A stretch of DNA of 64,000 bases from CAVXEH01 sp963805645 (GCA_963805645.1 CAWDVA010000007.1:1-64000); one strand, 5' to 3'. Shown: positions 22,665 to 31,530, numbered from the stretch's first letter. Notes: generated by a model from the sequence alone, not told the origin. Program-made: numbers and translations.

Positions 22665-23435
22665 TCAGCCCGCGGGTGCCATGGTCAGCAGCCCGAACAT
22701 GGCACCCTGTGGATCGCTCACGATGGCGAACCTGCCACCGGGAAAGTCCCTCGGCGCCACCATCTCCGAGGCTCCCAGGGCCAGCGCCCGCCTGAACGCA
22801 TCGTCGACGTCGGTCACCGCGAAGTAGATCATCCAGTAACTGGGCGTCTCGGCGGGAATGCGCGGATCCATCTCCATGGCCCCGGCCACCTGGTCATCGC
22901 CGCTGATGAAGGTCGTGTAGTCGCGCTGCCCCTCGCCCATCGGCTGGTGCACGGCGTCCCAGCCGAACGCGGCCTTGTAGAACGGCAGAACCTTCTCCAG
23001 GCCACGGGCGTTGAGCTCCGCCCAGCCATACTGGCTCTCGCCGCCGCTGACGAAGGCCCCCATGCCATCCGACTGCCAGACGCTGATGAATGCGCCGGAC
23101 GGATCGGCATAGACCGCCATCCTCCCCTGGTCACCCACGTCGAAGGCGGGCATCACCACGGTGCCCCCCGCCGCCTCCACGGCCCTGCTTGTTGCCTCAG
23201 CGTCCTCGCAGCCGATGTACAGCGACCACGCCGTGGGCGACTCCGGGCTCATCTTGGGCCCAATCCCCGCCACCTGCCCGCCACCGCTGCTCGCGATGGC
23301 GTATCCGCCGTACTGCGGGTCCTCGTTGACCTCGATCTCCCAGCCGAGCAGCTTCGCGTAGAAGTCGCGCGACGCCGCGGCGTCACTGCTCGCCAGGTCC
23401 ACCCACCGGGCTCGGTTCGCGCTGGAGCTCGCCAT
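22665..23435 (-). CDS. Two-domain VOC (glyoxalase-like) protein
   Basis: 256 aa with two VOC halves. Seen: first half WVDLASSDAAASRDFYAKLL to YADPSGAFISVWQ; second half WAELNARGLEKVLPFYKAAF to VSDPQGAMFGLL. The layout (two tandem domains, no clear metal triad) is that of the CFP-30B-like group, often annotated as antibiotic/stress binding proteins. GGAGGG lies 8-13 nt before the ATG. The gap downstream on the map, and a palindrome about 140 nt upstream of the start (23574-23587), may bear on its control. Confidence 0.85.
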   Translation of the reverse strand: MASSSANRARWVDLASSDAAASRDFYAKLLGWEIEVNEDPQYGGYAIASSGGGQVAGIGPKMSPESPTAWSLYIGCEDAEATSRAVEAAGGTVVMPAFDVGDQGRMAVYADPSGAFISVWQSDGMGAFVSGGESQYGWAELNARGLEKVLPFYKAAFGWDAVHQPMGEGQRDYTTFISGDDQVAGAMEMDPRIPAETPSYWMIYFAVTDVDDAFRRALALGASEMVAPRDFPGGRFAIVSDPQGAMFGLLTMAPAG

Positions 23436-23573
23436 CGGTCAACCCTCCATCACATCGCCATTGCGTGCCCCGCGGAGATGAGCCGGCATCCACGTCGCGG
23501 AAACGGCATTCTCGCAGGAGGGGACGCCCGTGACCAGCATCGCAACGTGCACCAGGACCCGGACACGACGAAG

Positions 23574-23587
23574 GGACCTGCAGGTCC
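23574..23587. promoter_or_regulatory. Perfect palindrome resembling a DevR/DosR box
   Basis: GGACCTGCAGGTCC is a perfect 14-bp palindrome within AGGGACCTGCAGGTCCTT. The GGGAC-N4-GTCC-like shape is that of DevR/DosR sites. It lies 139 nt before the two-domain VOC gene. Assignment is by shape only. Confidence 0.4.
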
Positions 23588-23757
23588 TTCACGGAGCCAC
23601 AGATCCCTGTCGGTAGGCCCATCGGGTCTCGAGGCCAAGACCCCAAAGCTCAACGAACCCGCCTCAGACGTCGCGCCCGGCCTGCGGTGTCTGATGTGCA
23701 GCGCTCACGCTAAGCGGCGGCGAGCGCGGCACCCCAGTGCCAGCCGGACTGGAATCA

Positions 23758-23802
23758 GCGGCTCCTCGTTTGCAGAGCCGCCCGACGGATTCCGACCCGT
23801 CG
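23758..23802 (+). other. Two adjacent strong hairpins
   Basis: GCGGCTC (23758-23764) pairs with GAGCCGC (23775-23781) around 10 nt; directly after, CGACGG (23783-23788) pairs with CCGTCG (23797-23802) around 8 nt. No T-run follows either. Possible small RNA or mRNA leader; not assigned to a family. Confidence 0.4.
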
Positions 23803-24195
23803 AACCAGAGCCGTGGGCCGGCCCGATCGGATTGGCACCCCACCCGAAGGCGGTGCGCGCCGGTCCCGATCGTTGCCTCTGCCCGATGGACCCTTCCCTC
23901 GTGACGATCCCGACCGGACCTCGAGGCTGGCTTTTGGCCCTCCTGGATCCGCCCGGGCGAGACAGTGTGCCCATCGTGCATTGGGACGGGAGCTTATCCC
24001 CGTCTCCCACGCTACCTGCGCCCCGACAGTTGGCTCGCGGCGGTTGAACAGCGTCAGCACCGCGGGCCTTCCCATCGCGCGCCTTCCTTGCCCGGAGGCG
24101 AATTCCAGCGCGCTCCCGGAGTCTAGGAGTCCGCCGCCGTCGGGTCAATGGTTTTCTTCGACTCCGCAATCGTGCGACGCGCTACCCTTGCGCCG

Positions 24196-25407
24196 ATGTC
24201 GCGCTATACCCAGGCTGAGGCCGCACTCCGAGCCGGTGTCACCCCGGAGTTCCTGGCTCGTCTCGTGGCGCTGGGAATCCTGACCGCGGACGAGCACGAT
24301 ACCTTCTCGACCGGTGACGTCCGCAGGGCCCAGATCACTCGCCAGCTGGCCGATGCGGGGATCCCGCTCGACGGCCTGACGGAGGCGGTCCGGAGCGGCT
24401 CGGTGGGATTCGAGTTCATCGATTCGCCCCTCTACAAGCGCTTCGCCGCCCTCACCAGCGAGACGTTCCAGGAGGTATGCGAGCGAACCGGAGTTCCCAT
24501 TGCGCTCATGGGCGTGCTCCGCGAGGCGACCGGCGCTCCCCCACCCCGCCCCGAGGACCTGGTTCGCGAGGACGAGCTGGCCGTGGTACCCATGCTCCAG
24601 ATCCGCCTGGCGATGGGATTCCGGCCGGTCGTGCTCGAGCGCGGCCTGCGGGTCATGGGCGACGCCCTGCGCCGCCTCGCCGAGACCGAATCGAATGCCT
24701 GGCGCTCGGAGTTCATGGACCGCCTCCTGGACCAGGGGATGAGCGTCAGGGACATGGCCGCCTCATCGACCGACGAGCAGGGTCAGCAGATGGACCGCGC
24801 CACCGACGCCGCGCTGCTCGCCATGTGGCACGCCCAGCAGGCTCGGTCCTGGATGGCGAACATCATCGGGGGCCTCGAGACCGCCCTGGGCGCGGCCGGA
24901 CTGTACCGGAAGGTCGAACGGCCGCCGGCCATGTGCTTCCTGGATATCACCGGCTATACGCGCCTCACCCAGGAACGCGGCGACCAGGAGGCAGCCAGTC
25001 TCGCAGAGCGGCTCGGTCGGTTCGTGAACCGCCAGGCGCTGGAGCACGGTGGCCGTGCGGTCAAGTGGCTGGGCGACGGGGTGATGCTGTACTTCCCCGA
25101 CCCTGGCCCGGGCGTCGTTGCAGCGCTGACCATGGTGGATACCGCGGTCGCCGAGGGCCTGCCGCCGGCGCACGTGGGCATCCACGCCGGCCCGGTGCTG
25201 TTCCAGGAGGGCGACTACTACGGCCAGACGGTGAACATCGCCTCGCGGATCGCGGAGTACGCCCGACCCGGCGAGGTTCTCGTCAGCCAGGACGTGGTCG
25301 AGCAGGTCGGGACCGCGGAGGCCGCCTTCACCGAGATCGGCCCGGTGGAGCTCAAGGGCGTGACCGAGCCGATCATCCTCCACGCCGCGCGCCGCGCGAG
25401 CGCCTGA
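24196..25407 (+). CDS. Class III adenylate/guanylate cyclase with MerR-like N-terminus
   Basis: 403 aa. Seen: N-terminal 70 residues like a MerR HTH (YTQAEAALRAGVTPEFLARL, FSTGDVRRAQITRQLADAG), a helical middle of about 170 residues, then the cyclase core: metal Asp D250 in FLDITGYT, D294 in GDGVMLYF, and N347/R351 in GQTVNIASR. It makes a cyclic nucleotide, and the N-terminus may sense a signal or bind DNA. TACCCT lies 7 nt before the ATG at 24196. An upstream in-frame start gives a non-conserved extension. Nucleotide specificity cannot be read with confidence. Confidence 0.85.
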   Translation: MSRYTQAEAALRAGVTPEFLARLVALGILTADEHDTFSTGDVRRAQITRQLADAGIPLDGLTEAVRSGSVGFEFIDSPLYKRFAALTSETFQEVCERTGVPIALMGVLREATGAPPPRPEDLVREDELAVVPMLQIRLAMGFRPVVLERGLRVMGDALRRLAETESNAWRSEFMDRLLDQGMSVRDMAASSTDEQGQQMDRATDAALLAMWHAQQARSWMANIIGGLETALGAAGLYRKVERPPAMCFLDITGYTRLTQERGDQEAASLAERLGRFVNRQALEHGGRAVKWLGDGVMLYFPDPGPGVVAALTMVDTAVAEGLPPAHVGIHAGPVLFQEGDYYGQTVNIASRIAEYARPGEVLVSQDVVEQVGTAEAAFTEIGPVELKGVTEPIILHAARRASA

Positions 25408-25417
25408 GCCCGCGGCC

Positions 25418-26035
25418 ATGGCTCACCGCCCGGATCCGAGCATGGCGGCCCGCTGGGACAGCGCCTATCGCGAGGGGTGGGCGCCCTGGGACATCGGCAA
25501 GCCCCAATCCGCCTTCGTTCGGCTGGCCGATGCCGGGGCCTTCACGTCCCCGGTTCTCGACTGCGGGTGCGGCACCGGTGAGCAGGCGCTGATGCTCGCC
25601 GCCCGCGGCCTCGAGGTGATGGGCGTGGACCTGGCCCCCACCGCGATCCACGCCGCCAGAGAGAAGGCCGCCGCTCGCGGGCTGATCGCCGAGTTCCACG
25701 TGGCCGATGCGCTCCGCCTGAATGCCCTGCAACGCACGTTCGCCAGCGTCGTGGACTCGGGAGTCTTCCACACGTTCGACGATGACCTGCGCGCCGAGTA
25801 CGTCGCCAGCCTGGCCGATGTCGTGCGACCCGGTGGCATCGTCCACCTGCTGTGCTTCTCGGAGCTCACCCCCGGGCGCGTCGGTCCGCGCCGGGTCACC
25901 CAGGCGGAGCTGCGCGCCGCGTTCGCCACCGGGTGGCACGTGGAGGAGATTCGGCACGAACGGTTCGACGTCACCACCGCCTACGGCGCGGACCGCCCAC
26001 ACGCCTGGCTGGCGCGGGTCGCCCGGGCGCCGTGA
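25418..26035 (+). CDS. SAM-dependent methyltransferase (class I)
   Basis: 205 aa. Seen: WDSAYREGWAPWDIGKPQS, then motif I VLDCGCGTGEQALMLA, motif II VMGVDLAPTAIHAARE, and VVDSGVFHTFDDD with a conserved late Asp. The WD-x-Y-x-x-G-x-x-PWD-x-G opening resembles thiopurine- and tellurite-type methyltransferases. It starts 10 nt after the cyclase stop, so the two may share a transcript. Substrate unknown. Confidence 0.88.
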   Translation: MAHRPDPSMAARWDSAYREGWAPWDIGKPQSAFVRLADAGAFTSPVLDCGCGTGEQALMLAARGLEVMGVDLAPTAIHAAREKAAARGLIAEFHVADALRLNALQRTFASVVDSGVFHTFDDDLRAEYVASLADVVRPGGIVHLLCFSELTPGRVGPRRVTQAELRAAFATGWHVEEIRHERFDVTTAYGADRPHAWLARVARAP

Positions 26036-26068
26036 GCTGATCGGGACCCGACTACCCCCCGCGTCGCC

Positions 26069-26476
26069 TCAGCGCACGCCCCCGGGGATCACGAGGCCCG
26101 ACGGCATCGGAGACTCCGAGCCGTAGATCTGGTTGGATGCCCAGCTCGCGCCCACCCAGTTGAAGGCGACGGCCGCGATGATCGCCACCATGAGGATGAT
26201 CGCCGCGCGAGCCGACGGGCCATGGAACTCCTCGCCGGCGCCGTCGAACGCCGACGGTCCGCGGGAAGAGCGCAGAACGAGGTTGAAGGCAAGGTAGACC
26301 ACTAGGGCCAGCGAACCGTAGCGGACGACAATCCCCAGCACGCCACGGGCACTCTCGGACACAACACCAAGCGCCGCAATGCCGGTGAGGACCAGGGCGC
26401 CGATGAGCGCGGCGGTGCGCCTCCGAGCCACGGGCAGGCGGCGCCACCAGTCGCCGAATCCGTTCCACACGCGCAT
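26069..26476 (-). CDS. Small three-helix membrane protein
   Basis: 135 aa, no family recognised. Seen: three likely membrane helices (TAALIGALVLTGIAALGVV, IVVRYGSLALVVYLAFNLVL, AAIILMVAIIAAVAFNWVG) and a basic N-terminus. GGAGGGGG lies before the ATG; a GTG one codon earlier is possible. It converges with the methyltransferase, separated by 33 nt. Function unknown. Confidence 0.6.
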   Translation of the reverse strand: MRVWNGFGDWWRRLPVARRRTAALIGALVLTGIAALGVVSESARGVLGIVVRYGSLALVVYLAFNLVLRSSRGPSAFDGAGEEFHGPSARAAIILMVAIIAAVAFNWVGASWASNQIYGSESPMPSGLVIPGGVR

Positions 26477-26649
26477 CACATTCCCCCTCCTGCCGCACAG
26501 CGTCGGTGCGCGCCCGGGATGGTGTCAAGGGTCTGATCGCCCTGTGCGGCGGGAAGTGTCGTTGCGGGTTGGTTTCGATGATGACGCGCACCGGGTCGCG
26601 TCACGGGGAACGGCCAGGCCGTCGCCGCCACCCAGGGCTCAGCGCAACG

Positions 26650-27399
26650 TCACATCAGAGATCGCAGCACGTCGACCTCGTAACCGGGCACGAAGGGGTC
26701 GAATCCGTGTTCAGTGAGCCAACGGATCGCCATCAAGCTTCGCAGCGACCACCAACCGCGGATCACGGCAAGGTCGACGTCGGTGCGATAGCCAGCGACG
26801 ACGTCGTCAAGGCGTTCGGGGTGTCCGAGCGTCAGGATGGCAAGGTCGTAGAGGGCATCGCCCTGGCCCGCTTCGGACCAGTCGAGCACACCGGTGACTC
26901 CATCACTGTCGACGAACACGTGGGTCACCTGCAGATCGCCGTGGATGAACACGGGGTTCCACGGCCGGAACACAGCCTCGGCGACCCGGCGGTTGCGCAC
27001 GACCAGATCGGCGGGAAGCGTGCCGCTCGAGACGAGCCATCGGCATTCGGCGTCAAGGCGTGACGCCAACTCGTCGAATCGGCTGCTGCGCCATGGCGGC
27101 AGCGACGCGTCATGCAGCTTCCGCACGGCGGCACCTGCGGCGGTCCATGCCGACGCTGGTGCAATCGACGGCGTTCCGAGGCGCCCGAGTGCCCTCCCCG
27201 GGAGGGCGCTGAGTGCGAGTACAGGCGGCTTCCGCCACAGGATTTCCGGGGTCGGGATGGGCGCCCTGGCCATCGCCTCGACCTCGATGTCGACGCGCGC
27301 CTGGTCAGCGTCGATCTTCAGAAACACGCCGCCGATGCGCAGCGTCACGCGCTCGCTGTGAGCGACGACGACCTCGACCTCCTCCATGTCGGCAGTCAT
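26650..27399 (-). CDS. Aminoglycoside-phosphotransferase-fold kinase
   Basis: 249-aa APH-superfamily small-molecule kinase. Seen: a short N-lobe with VTLRIGGVFLKIDAD, the catalytic FIHGDLQVTH (D155; the usual Asn at the end is His here), and the metal-binding LDWSEAG (D173), plus DLAILTLGHPERLDDVVAGY. Substrate may be an antibiotic or a metabolite such as homoserine or choline. A DevR-like box lies 23 nt before the ATG at 27399. An ATG four codons later is a possible start. Confidence 0.85.
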   Translation of the reverse strand: MTADMEEVEVVVAHSERVTLRIGGVFLKIDADQARVDIEVEAMARAPIPTPEILWRKPPVLALSALPGRALGRLGTPSIAPASAWTAAGAAVRKLHDASLPPWRSSRFDELASRLDAECRWLVSSGTLPADLVVRNRRVAEAVFRPWNPVFIHGDLQVTHVFVDSDGVTGVLDWSEAGQGDALYDLAILTLGHPERLDDVVAGYRTDVDLAVIRGWWSLRSLMAIRWLTEHGFDPFVPGYEVDVLRSLM

Positions 27400-27421
27400 C
27401 GCGGGAAGACTCGGGGTGCGA

Positions 27422-27435
27422 GGGACCTATGTCCC
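27422..27435. promoter_or_regulatory. DevR/DosR-like box before the APH kinase
   Basis: GGGACCTATGTCCC has perfect 5-bp arms around CTAT and matches the core of DevR/DosR sites (GGGAC-N4-GTCCC). It lies 23 nt upstream of the start of the APH kinase on the minus strand. Confidence 0.45.
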
Positions 27436-27561
27436 TTGACGGACCTCGTGTCTGTGGATCTGTCCATGGCAGCATGGTGTGGGGAGCGTTCATTTGGCGC
27501 AAGCGTCGCAGGGGACTCCCTTCTCTGCCGCCAAGGCTCCATCGGCGCGGGCGAGCCGCAC

Positions 27562-28140
27562 CTAGGGCGCCTGCACGGGCGCGATCAAGCCGCCGGTGTC
27601 ACCAAGCTGCGCCAGCAACGCACCATAGGAGTCGCGCGCCGTCAGCCGAACCGGAAGCTGCGCTCCATCGATCCAGGCCACGTATCGGCCTTTACCGACA
27701 ACGCCCCGATAGGTCCCGCCGTCGGCGGTCCCGACCTCCAGTGTGGAAGTGCCGGTGGGGACGCGCCCCGCGATGATCTGTCGCGTGCCTGCCAGATCCG
27801 GGCCACTGCCGGTGTCGATGCTGAGCACGGGGTCGGTGTTCGTGAGCGTCCCCAGACCCGTGTCGGCATCGGCGTAGGAGCCGTCCGAGCCCCGCGTGGC
27901 CTCGCACAGCAGCTCATGCGGACCGGAGAGGAAGAGGAGAACCGTGGTCTCGTTGTGGTCGAGGCGCACAGCGACACTCCAATCGAACGCCAGCTGGCTC
28001 CCGCCCTTGGTGGCGGTTGATGGCGCCTGGCACGCACTCTCGGCGGTCGTGTACCCCGTGGCGGCCGAGGGTGAGGGTGTTCCCGTCGAGCATGCGGCGG
28101 TCAAGAGGGCGAGGCCGAGAAAGGTACCAATGCCTCGCAT
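27562..28140 (-). CDS. Predicted lipoprotein, function unknown
   Basis: 192 aa. Seen: signal peptide with a lipobox LTAACS (Cys at residue 18), then Thr/Ser/Pro-rich linker and a beta-rich body (VRLDHNETTVLLFLSGPHE, GVVGKGRYVAWIDGAQLPV). Export and lipid anchoring are inferred from the lipobox. No domain recognised. Confidence 0.7.
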   Translation of the reverse strand: MRGIGTFLGLALLTAACSTGTPSPSAATGYTTAESACQAPSTATKGGSQLAFDWSVAVRLDHNETTVLLFLSGPHELLCEATRGSDGSYADADTGLGTLTNTDPVLSIDTGSGPDLAGTRQIIAGRVPTGTSTLEVGTADGGTYRGVVGKGRYVAWIDGAQLPVRLTARDSYGALLAQLGDTGGLIAPVQAP

Positions 28141-28211
28141 CCTGATCCCCTCCCTGTCACGCCTCGGCCACTTTCGTGGGCACCCACCGACAGGGTAGCC
28201 CGTGGCTGCAG

Positions 28212-29015
28212 TCAGGCCGGCTCGGCGGGCTCCATCGGCTCGATGTCATCCACGAGGTCGGCCACCGAGCTCACGATGCGCGATGGCCGATAGCCGAAGC
28301 GATTGGCCTGCTCTTCGGTCGCGGTGATGCCCGACAGCACCAGGATCGTCTCGCAGCCAGCCTCCAGACCGGTGACGACATCGGTGTCCATCCGGTCGCC
28401 GATCATCACCGTGGATGCCGAGTGGGCGCCCAAGGTGCGCATGGCCGATCGGATCATGAACGGATTCGGCTTGCCGATGAAGTAGGGCTGCACGCCGGTC
28501 GCGCTCGAGATGAGCGCCGCAACGGACCCGGTGGCCGGCAGCGGACCGTCCGGGCTGGGCCCGGTGGGATCGGGGTTCGTGGCGATGAAGCGTGCGCCGC
28601 GGTCGATCAGCTGGATCGCGCGGCTGATGCGCTGGAAGCTGTAGGTGCGCGTCTCCCCGAGCACCACGTACTCCGGGTCGAGCTCGGAGAGCGTGTAGCC
28701 GACCTCGTACAGGGCGTTCGTCAGCCCCGCCTCCCCGATCACGAATGCGGAGCCTCCGGGCCGCTGCTCCGCGAGGAACTTCGCCGTGGCCAGCGCCGAG
28801 GTGAAGATGCAATCGGGCGCAACCTGCACGCCCACCTGCGCGAGCCGGGCGGCGAGGTCGCGCGTGGTGAAGATCGAGTTGTTGGTCAGGATCAGGAAGG
28901 GGTGATGGGTCTCGATCAGCCGCGCCAGGAACCGGTCCGCGCCGGGAACCAGGTGCTCCTCGCGGACGATGACGCCGTCCATATCCATGAGCCAGGTCGT
29001 GCGCTGTCGGTTCAC
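28212..29015 (-). CDS. HAD-superfamily IIA phosphatase (NagD/PGP-like)
   Basis: 267 aa. Seen: motif I DMDGVIVREE (D11 and D13), LILTNNSIFTTRDLAARL (motif II), GKPNPFMIRSAM with the motif III Lys, and GDRMDTDVVTGLEAG (motif IV). The layout (C2 cap, IIA type) is that of NagD and phosphoglycolate phosphatases. The GTG at 29015 follows TACGAT by 7 nt, hence a leaderless message; the more distal in-frame ATG at 29117 is not conserved and overlaps the divergent gene. Confidence 0.88.
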   Translation of the reverse strand: MNRQRTTWLMDMDGVIVREEHLVPGADRFLARLIETHHPFLILTNNSIFTTRDLAARLAQVGVQVAPDCIFTSALATAKFLAEQRPGGSAFVIGEAGLTNALYEVGYTLSELDPEYVVLGETRTYSFQRISRAIQLIDRGARFIATNPDPTGPSPDGPLPATGSVAALISSATGVQPYFIGKPNPFMIRSAMRTLGAHSASTVMIGDRMDTDVVTGLEAGCETILVLSGITATEEQANRFGYRPSRIVSSVADLVDDIEPMEPAEPA

Positions 29016-29115
29016 GAGAGGGATCGTAGCCCGCCGGCGCCAGCCGTGTCGGCCGCGGCAGGAAGATCGCAGCGGGGTGCTGGCGTGCGGAGCGCGCGCG
29101 GCGTACCGTACCGGC

Positions 29116-29355
29116 ATGGCACGTCGGCGTCGCAGACCGGATGAACCGCTTCCGTCGAATCCCTCCGCCGGCGCGGTGATCGGCGGCCTGTTCGGGACCC
29201 TGGATCACCTCATCGTCAACAAGCCGCGCCCGGTCACGGAGATCACGGAGCAGTACGAGGATCCCTGGGCTTCCACCGATGGGGTGACCGTCGAGGGCCT
29301 GGAGGACCGCCCCGAGCGCCCCGAGCCACCCGACACCACCGGCGCCCGCCTCTAG
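29116..29355 (+). CDS. Small acidic protein of unknown function
   Basis: 79 aa. Seen: basic first ten residues, a short hydrophobic stretch (GAVIGGLFGTLDHLIV), and a disordered Glu/Asp/Pro-rich tail. TACCGT lies 6 nt before the ATG. It ends 6 nt before the next gene, so the two are co-transcribed. No family recognised. Confidence 0.5.
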   Translation: MARRRRRPDEPLPSNPSAGAVIGGLFGTLDHLIVNKPRPVTEITEQYEDPWASTDGVTVEGLEDRPERPEPPDTTGARL

Positions 29356-29361
29356 CCGCCC

Positions 29362-29811
29362 ATGAAGTTCCACGCCACGATCCTCCGGACCGGTAAGACC
29401 GCGGCCGGGATCCGGGTTCCGGACGAGGTCGTGGAGGCACTGGGCGGCGGCAAGCACCCGAAGGTGACGGTGACCATCAACGGATACACCTACCGCAGTT
29501 CGGTGGCGGTGATGGGCCGGGCCTTCATGGTGGGCGTCCCCGCAGAGCACCGAGCTGCTGCCGGCGTCGCCGGCGGGGACTCGGTCGACGTCACCCTCGA
29601 ACTCGACACCGCTCCCCGCGAGGTTCAGGTTGCCCCGGACTTCGCCGCAGCGCTCGACGCGGACCCCGAGGCGCGCCAGACCTTCGACGCGCTTTCCTAC
29701 AGCAACAAGCGGTGGCACACGCTGTCTATTGATGGCACGAAGTCCGATGAGACTCGCCGGCGGCGGATCGCGAAGTCCGTCCAGGCTCTCCACCAGGGCC
29801 GCCCCCGCTGA
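29362..29811 (+). CDS. YdeI/DUF1905-domain protein
   Basis: 149 aa. Seen: KFHATILRTGKTAAGIRVPD with VTVTINGYTYRSSVAVMG (DUF1905 half) and FDALSYSNKRWHTLSID followed by KSDETRRRRIAKSVQAL (YdeI-like C-terminal helices). Family members are linked to resistance to cationic peptides or have no known role. It follows the small acidic protein by 6 nt. Confidence 0.85.
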   Translation: MKFHATILRTGKTAAGIRVPDEVVEALGGGKHPKVTVTINGYTYRSSVAVMGRAFMVGVPAEHRAAAGVAGGDSVDVTLELDTAPREVQVAPDFAAALDADPEARQTFDALSYSNKRWHTLSIDGTKSDETRRRRIAKSVQALHQGRPR

Positions 29812-29832
29812 CGGGAGACCCGGCGAGTCCGA

Positions 29833-30339
29833 TCAGTCGGTAGGGAACTCGTCGGGGTTGAACGCGTAGGCCCACATGGTGACCGGCACCAGCCGGAAGA
29901 AGAGGATGTCGCCCCACGTGTAGGGGTCCGACCCGTAGGTCTCCGTCCAGGTCCGATGGATCACGTGGTGATCGGGGTGGTCCCGCGTGATCCACTCGAC
30001 CCGTCCGTTGGCCACGACCGCGATCCGATCCCCGTCCATATGCACTGCTGAGCAGGCCGGGTTGGCGCGGAGATGCCGGACCTTCGTGGCACGCTCGCCG
30101 GTCGACATGGTGAAGCGACCATGGATGAACAGCGCGTCGAGCGGCGAGATGCGCGGCTCGCTCTCGGGGCTCACGGTCGCGAAGGCCACGTGCTTGGTGC
30201 CCTGCAGGTAGCGAACGACCTGCCTCGCGCTCAACCTCCGGCCCGGATGGACGATGCTGCGCATGTGGGGGTTCGCGCGGCGGAGCGTCTCGTCGAACAG
30301 CGCCTGGAGCTCGTCGATCTCGACATCGGTCTCGAACAT
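29833..30339 (-). CDS. Pyridoxamine-5'-phosphate-oxidase-like flavoprotein
   Basis: 168 aa, split beta-barrel PNPOx-like fold. Seen: HVAFATVSPESEPRISPLDA, IHGRFTMSTGERATKVRHL, NPACSAVHMDGDRIAVVANG, the classical substrate/FMN strand order. Likely binds a flavin or F420; which one cannot be read. ATG 30339 follows TAGCAT by 7 nt. Converges with the YdeI gene, 21 nt apart. Confidence 0.85.
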   Translation of the reverse strand: MFETDVEIDELQALFDETLRRANPHMRSIVHPGRRLSARQVVRYLQGTKHVAFATVSPESEPRISPLDALFIHGRFTMSTGERATKVRHLRANPACSAVHMDGDRIAVVANGRVEWITRDHPDHHVIHRTWTETYGSDPYTWGDILFFRLVPVTMWAYAFNPDEFPTD

Positions 30340-30398
30340 CGAGCCAATGCTACGCCGACGCGGCCCTCGCCAACCCCGGTGGCTCGACGAGCAGCGGT

Positions 30399-30884
30399 TC
30401 AGGTGCGAACGGCACCAGCCGCGGCTTCGCTCCGCGTCTCTACCGCGCCGGCGATCTCCCGGGCCCAGGCGGCCGCCCGCTCCGTCTCGCCGGGAAGCAG
30501 CTCCGGCTTCATGCTGACGATGAAGCTCCGCTCCCCGGCAATGATCCTGGTCCCCTTCCCTCGCAGCAGGTGCTCGATGCGAGCGGCGGCGGATCCGGCC
30601 AGCACCCTTGGCCACCACAGGCGCGTGTCGAAGGCCACCGCCGCCATGCCGCGCACCGAGGCCCGGTCCAGGCGTTCGAGGTAGGCGACGACCGGCGGCG
30701 TCGCACCGTGCCCCTCGGTGGGGCCACCCACAACCAGCAGGTCGGTGTCCGCGGGAAGGAGGGCCGGGGCATCCTCGACCGGCTGCAGCGTGACCGTCCC
30801 ACGCACGCGCAGGGCCTCGGTGATGGCCTCCGCAATTCGCCGCGTGTTTCCGGTGCGGGATCCGTAGACGACGACGGTGTTCAT
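30399..30884 (-). CDS. Flavodoxin-family protein
   Basis: 161 aa. Seen: VVVYGSRTGNTRRIAEAI, the FMN phosphate loop at the N-terminus, LLVVGGPTEGHGATPPV (second FMN loop) and AAVAFDTRLWWPRVLAGS. Short-chain flavodoxin, likely an electron carrier for a redox enzyme. ATGA overlap with the upstream membrane-protein gene shows one transcript; a quinone- or membrane-linked role is a guess. Confidence 0.85.
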   Translation of the reverse strand: MNTVVVYGSRTGNTRRIAEAITEALRVRGTVTLQPVEDAPALLPADTDLLVVGGPTEGHGATPPVVAYLERLDRASVRGMAAVAFDTRLWWPRVLAGSAAARIEHLLRGKGTRIIAGERSFIVSMKPELLPGETERAAAWAREIAGAVETRSEAAAGAVRT

Positions 30885-31294
30885 CGGCGGATGCGCCTCG
30901 CGGCGGCATGCATGGGTGCCCGCGGGCGGCGGGTCGCGAGGTAGACGAGCGCGACGAGCAGGATGGCCTGCGCCACCTTGAGGCCGATGCCCCATGGTTC
31001 GTAGGAGGGATCGCGCTGGGGCGCAACGGCCACGTACATCGCGATGGCGAAGACCTGGAACAGTCCGCCGGCGATCCACAGGATTCGCCGATCGAACAGG
31101 AACAGGAGGATGGCGCCCAGCAGGAAGGCGCCACCGGACAGGAGGCCGAAGGGAAGCAGGCTGACCATGTCCGGCGACTTGGTGTCGATGACCTTGATCA
31201 CCTCGAAGCCGATGAGCACGTAGACGACGGCCGCTCCCGCCGCCAGGAGGGCGGCACCGTATCGGATGAGACGGCGTCCGGGGTCACTCGACAT
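30881..31294 (-). CDS. Four-helix membrane protein in operon with flavodoxin
   Basis: 137 aa. Seen: four predicted membrane helices, starting with YGAALLAAGAAVVYVLIGFE and LPFGLLSGGAFLLGAILLFL, and an Arg-rich C-terminus. No family recognised. Its stop overlaps the flavodoxin start by 4 nt. Confidence 0.65.
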   Translation of the reverse strand: MSSDPGRRLIRYGAALLAAGAAVVYVLIGFEVIKVIDTKSPDMVSLLPFGLLSGGAFLLGAILLFLFDRRILWIAGGLFQVFAIAMYVAVAPQRDPSYEPWGIGLKVAQAILLVALVYLATRRPRAPMHAAARRIRR

Positions 31295-31530
31295 GAATGA
31301 GACCTCCGCGTCGCGGCACTCGAGACCGATGTGGTTGTCGGACGCATCCTCCGCGGCCCCGGGAGCCCCATTCCAGTGCCGTTTCGCCCGAATGGGCAGT
31401 CAGGTCGGTCACGTTCAGGCCCTTTGGCGATTCCCTCCACCGTGACCGCGGCGCAGGATAGGGCTCCGCAAGAGTGAACGGTTTGCCCCGGCGCTCCGCC
31501 TCTCCCGGTGAAGCCCGGAGCAGCAGGATC

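Larger units (their letters stand above)
23436..24195. other. Long intergenic region with palindromes and hairpins
   Basis: 760 nt, the largest gap in the window. No reading frame in it shows a recognisable protein. It holds a perfect palindrome (23574-23587), two strong adjacent hairpins (23758-23802), a lone CCAAY-type site (23740-23752) and the -10 of the cyclase gene. A structured RNA or a decayed locus are both possible. Confidence 0.55.

Noticed and set aside
23730..23830. tRNA-like sequence with TTCGA and paired arms
   Set aside because: The arms do not form a cloverleaf with a 7-bp acceptor stem and CCA-type end; only two separate hairpins are supported.
23664..23981. 105-aa minus-strand frame in the long gap
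   Set aside because: No conserved motif, no start with a ribosome site or -10, and it crosses both hairpins.
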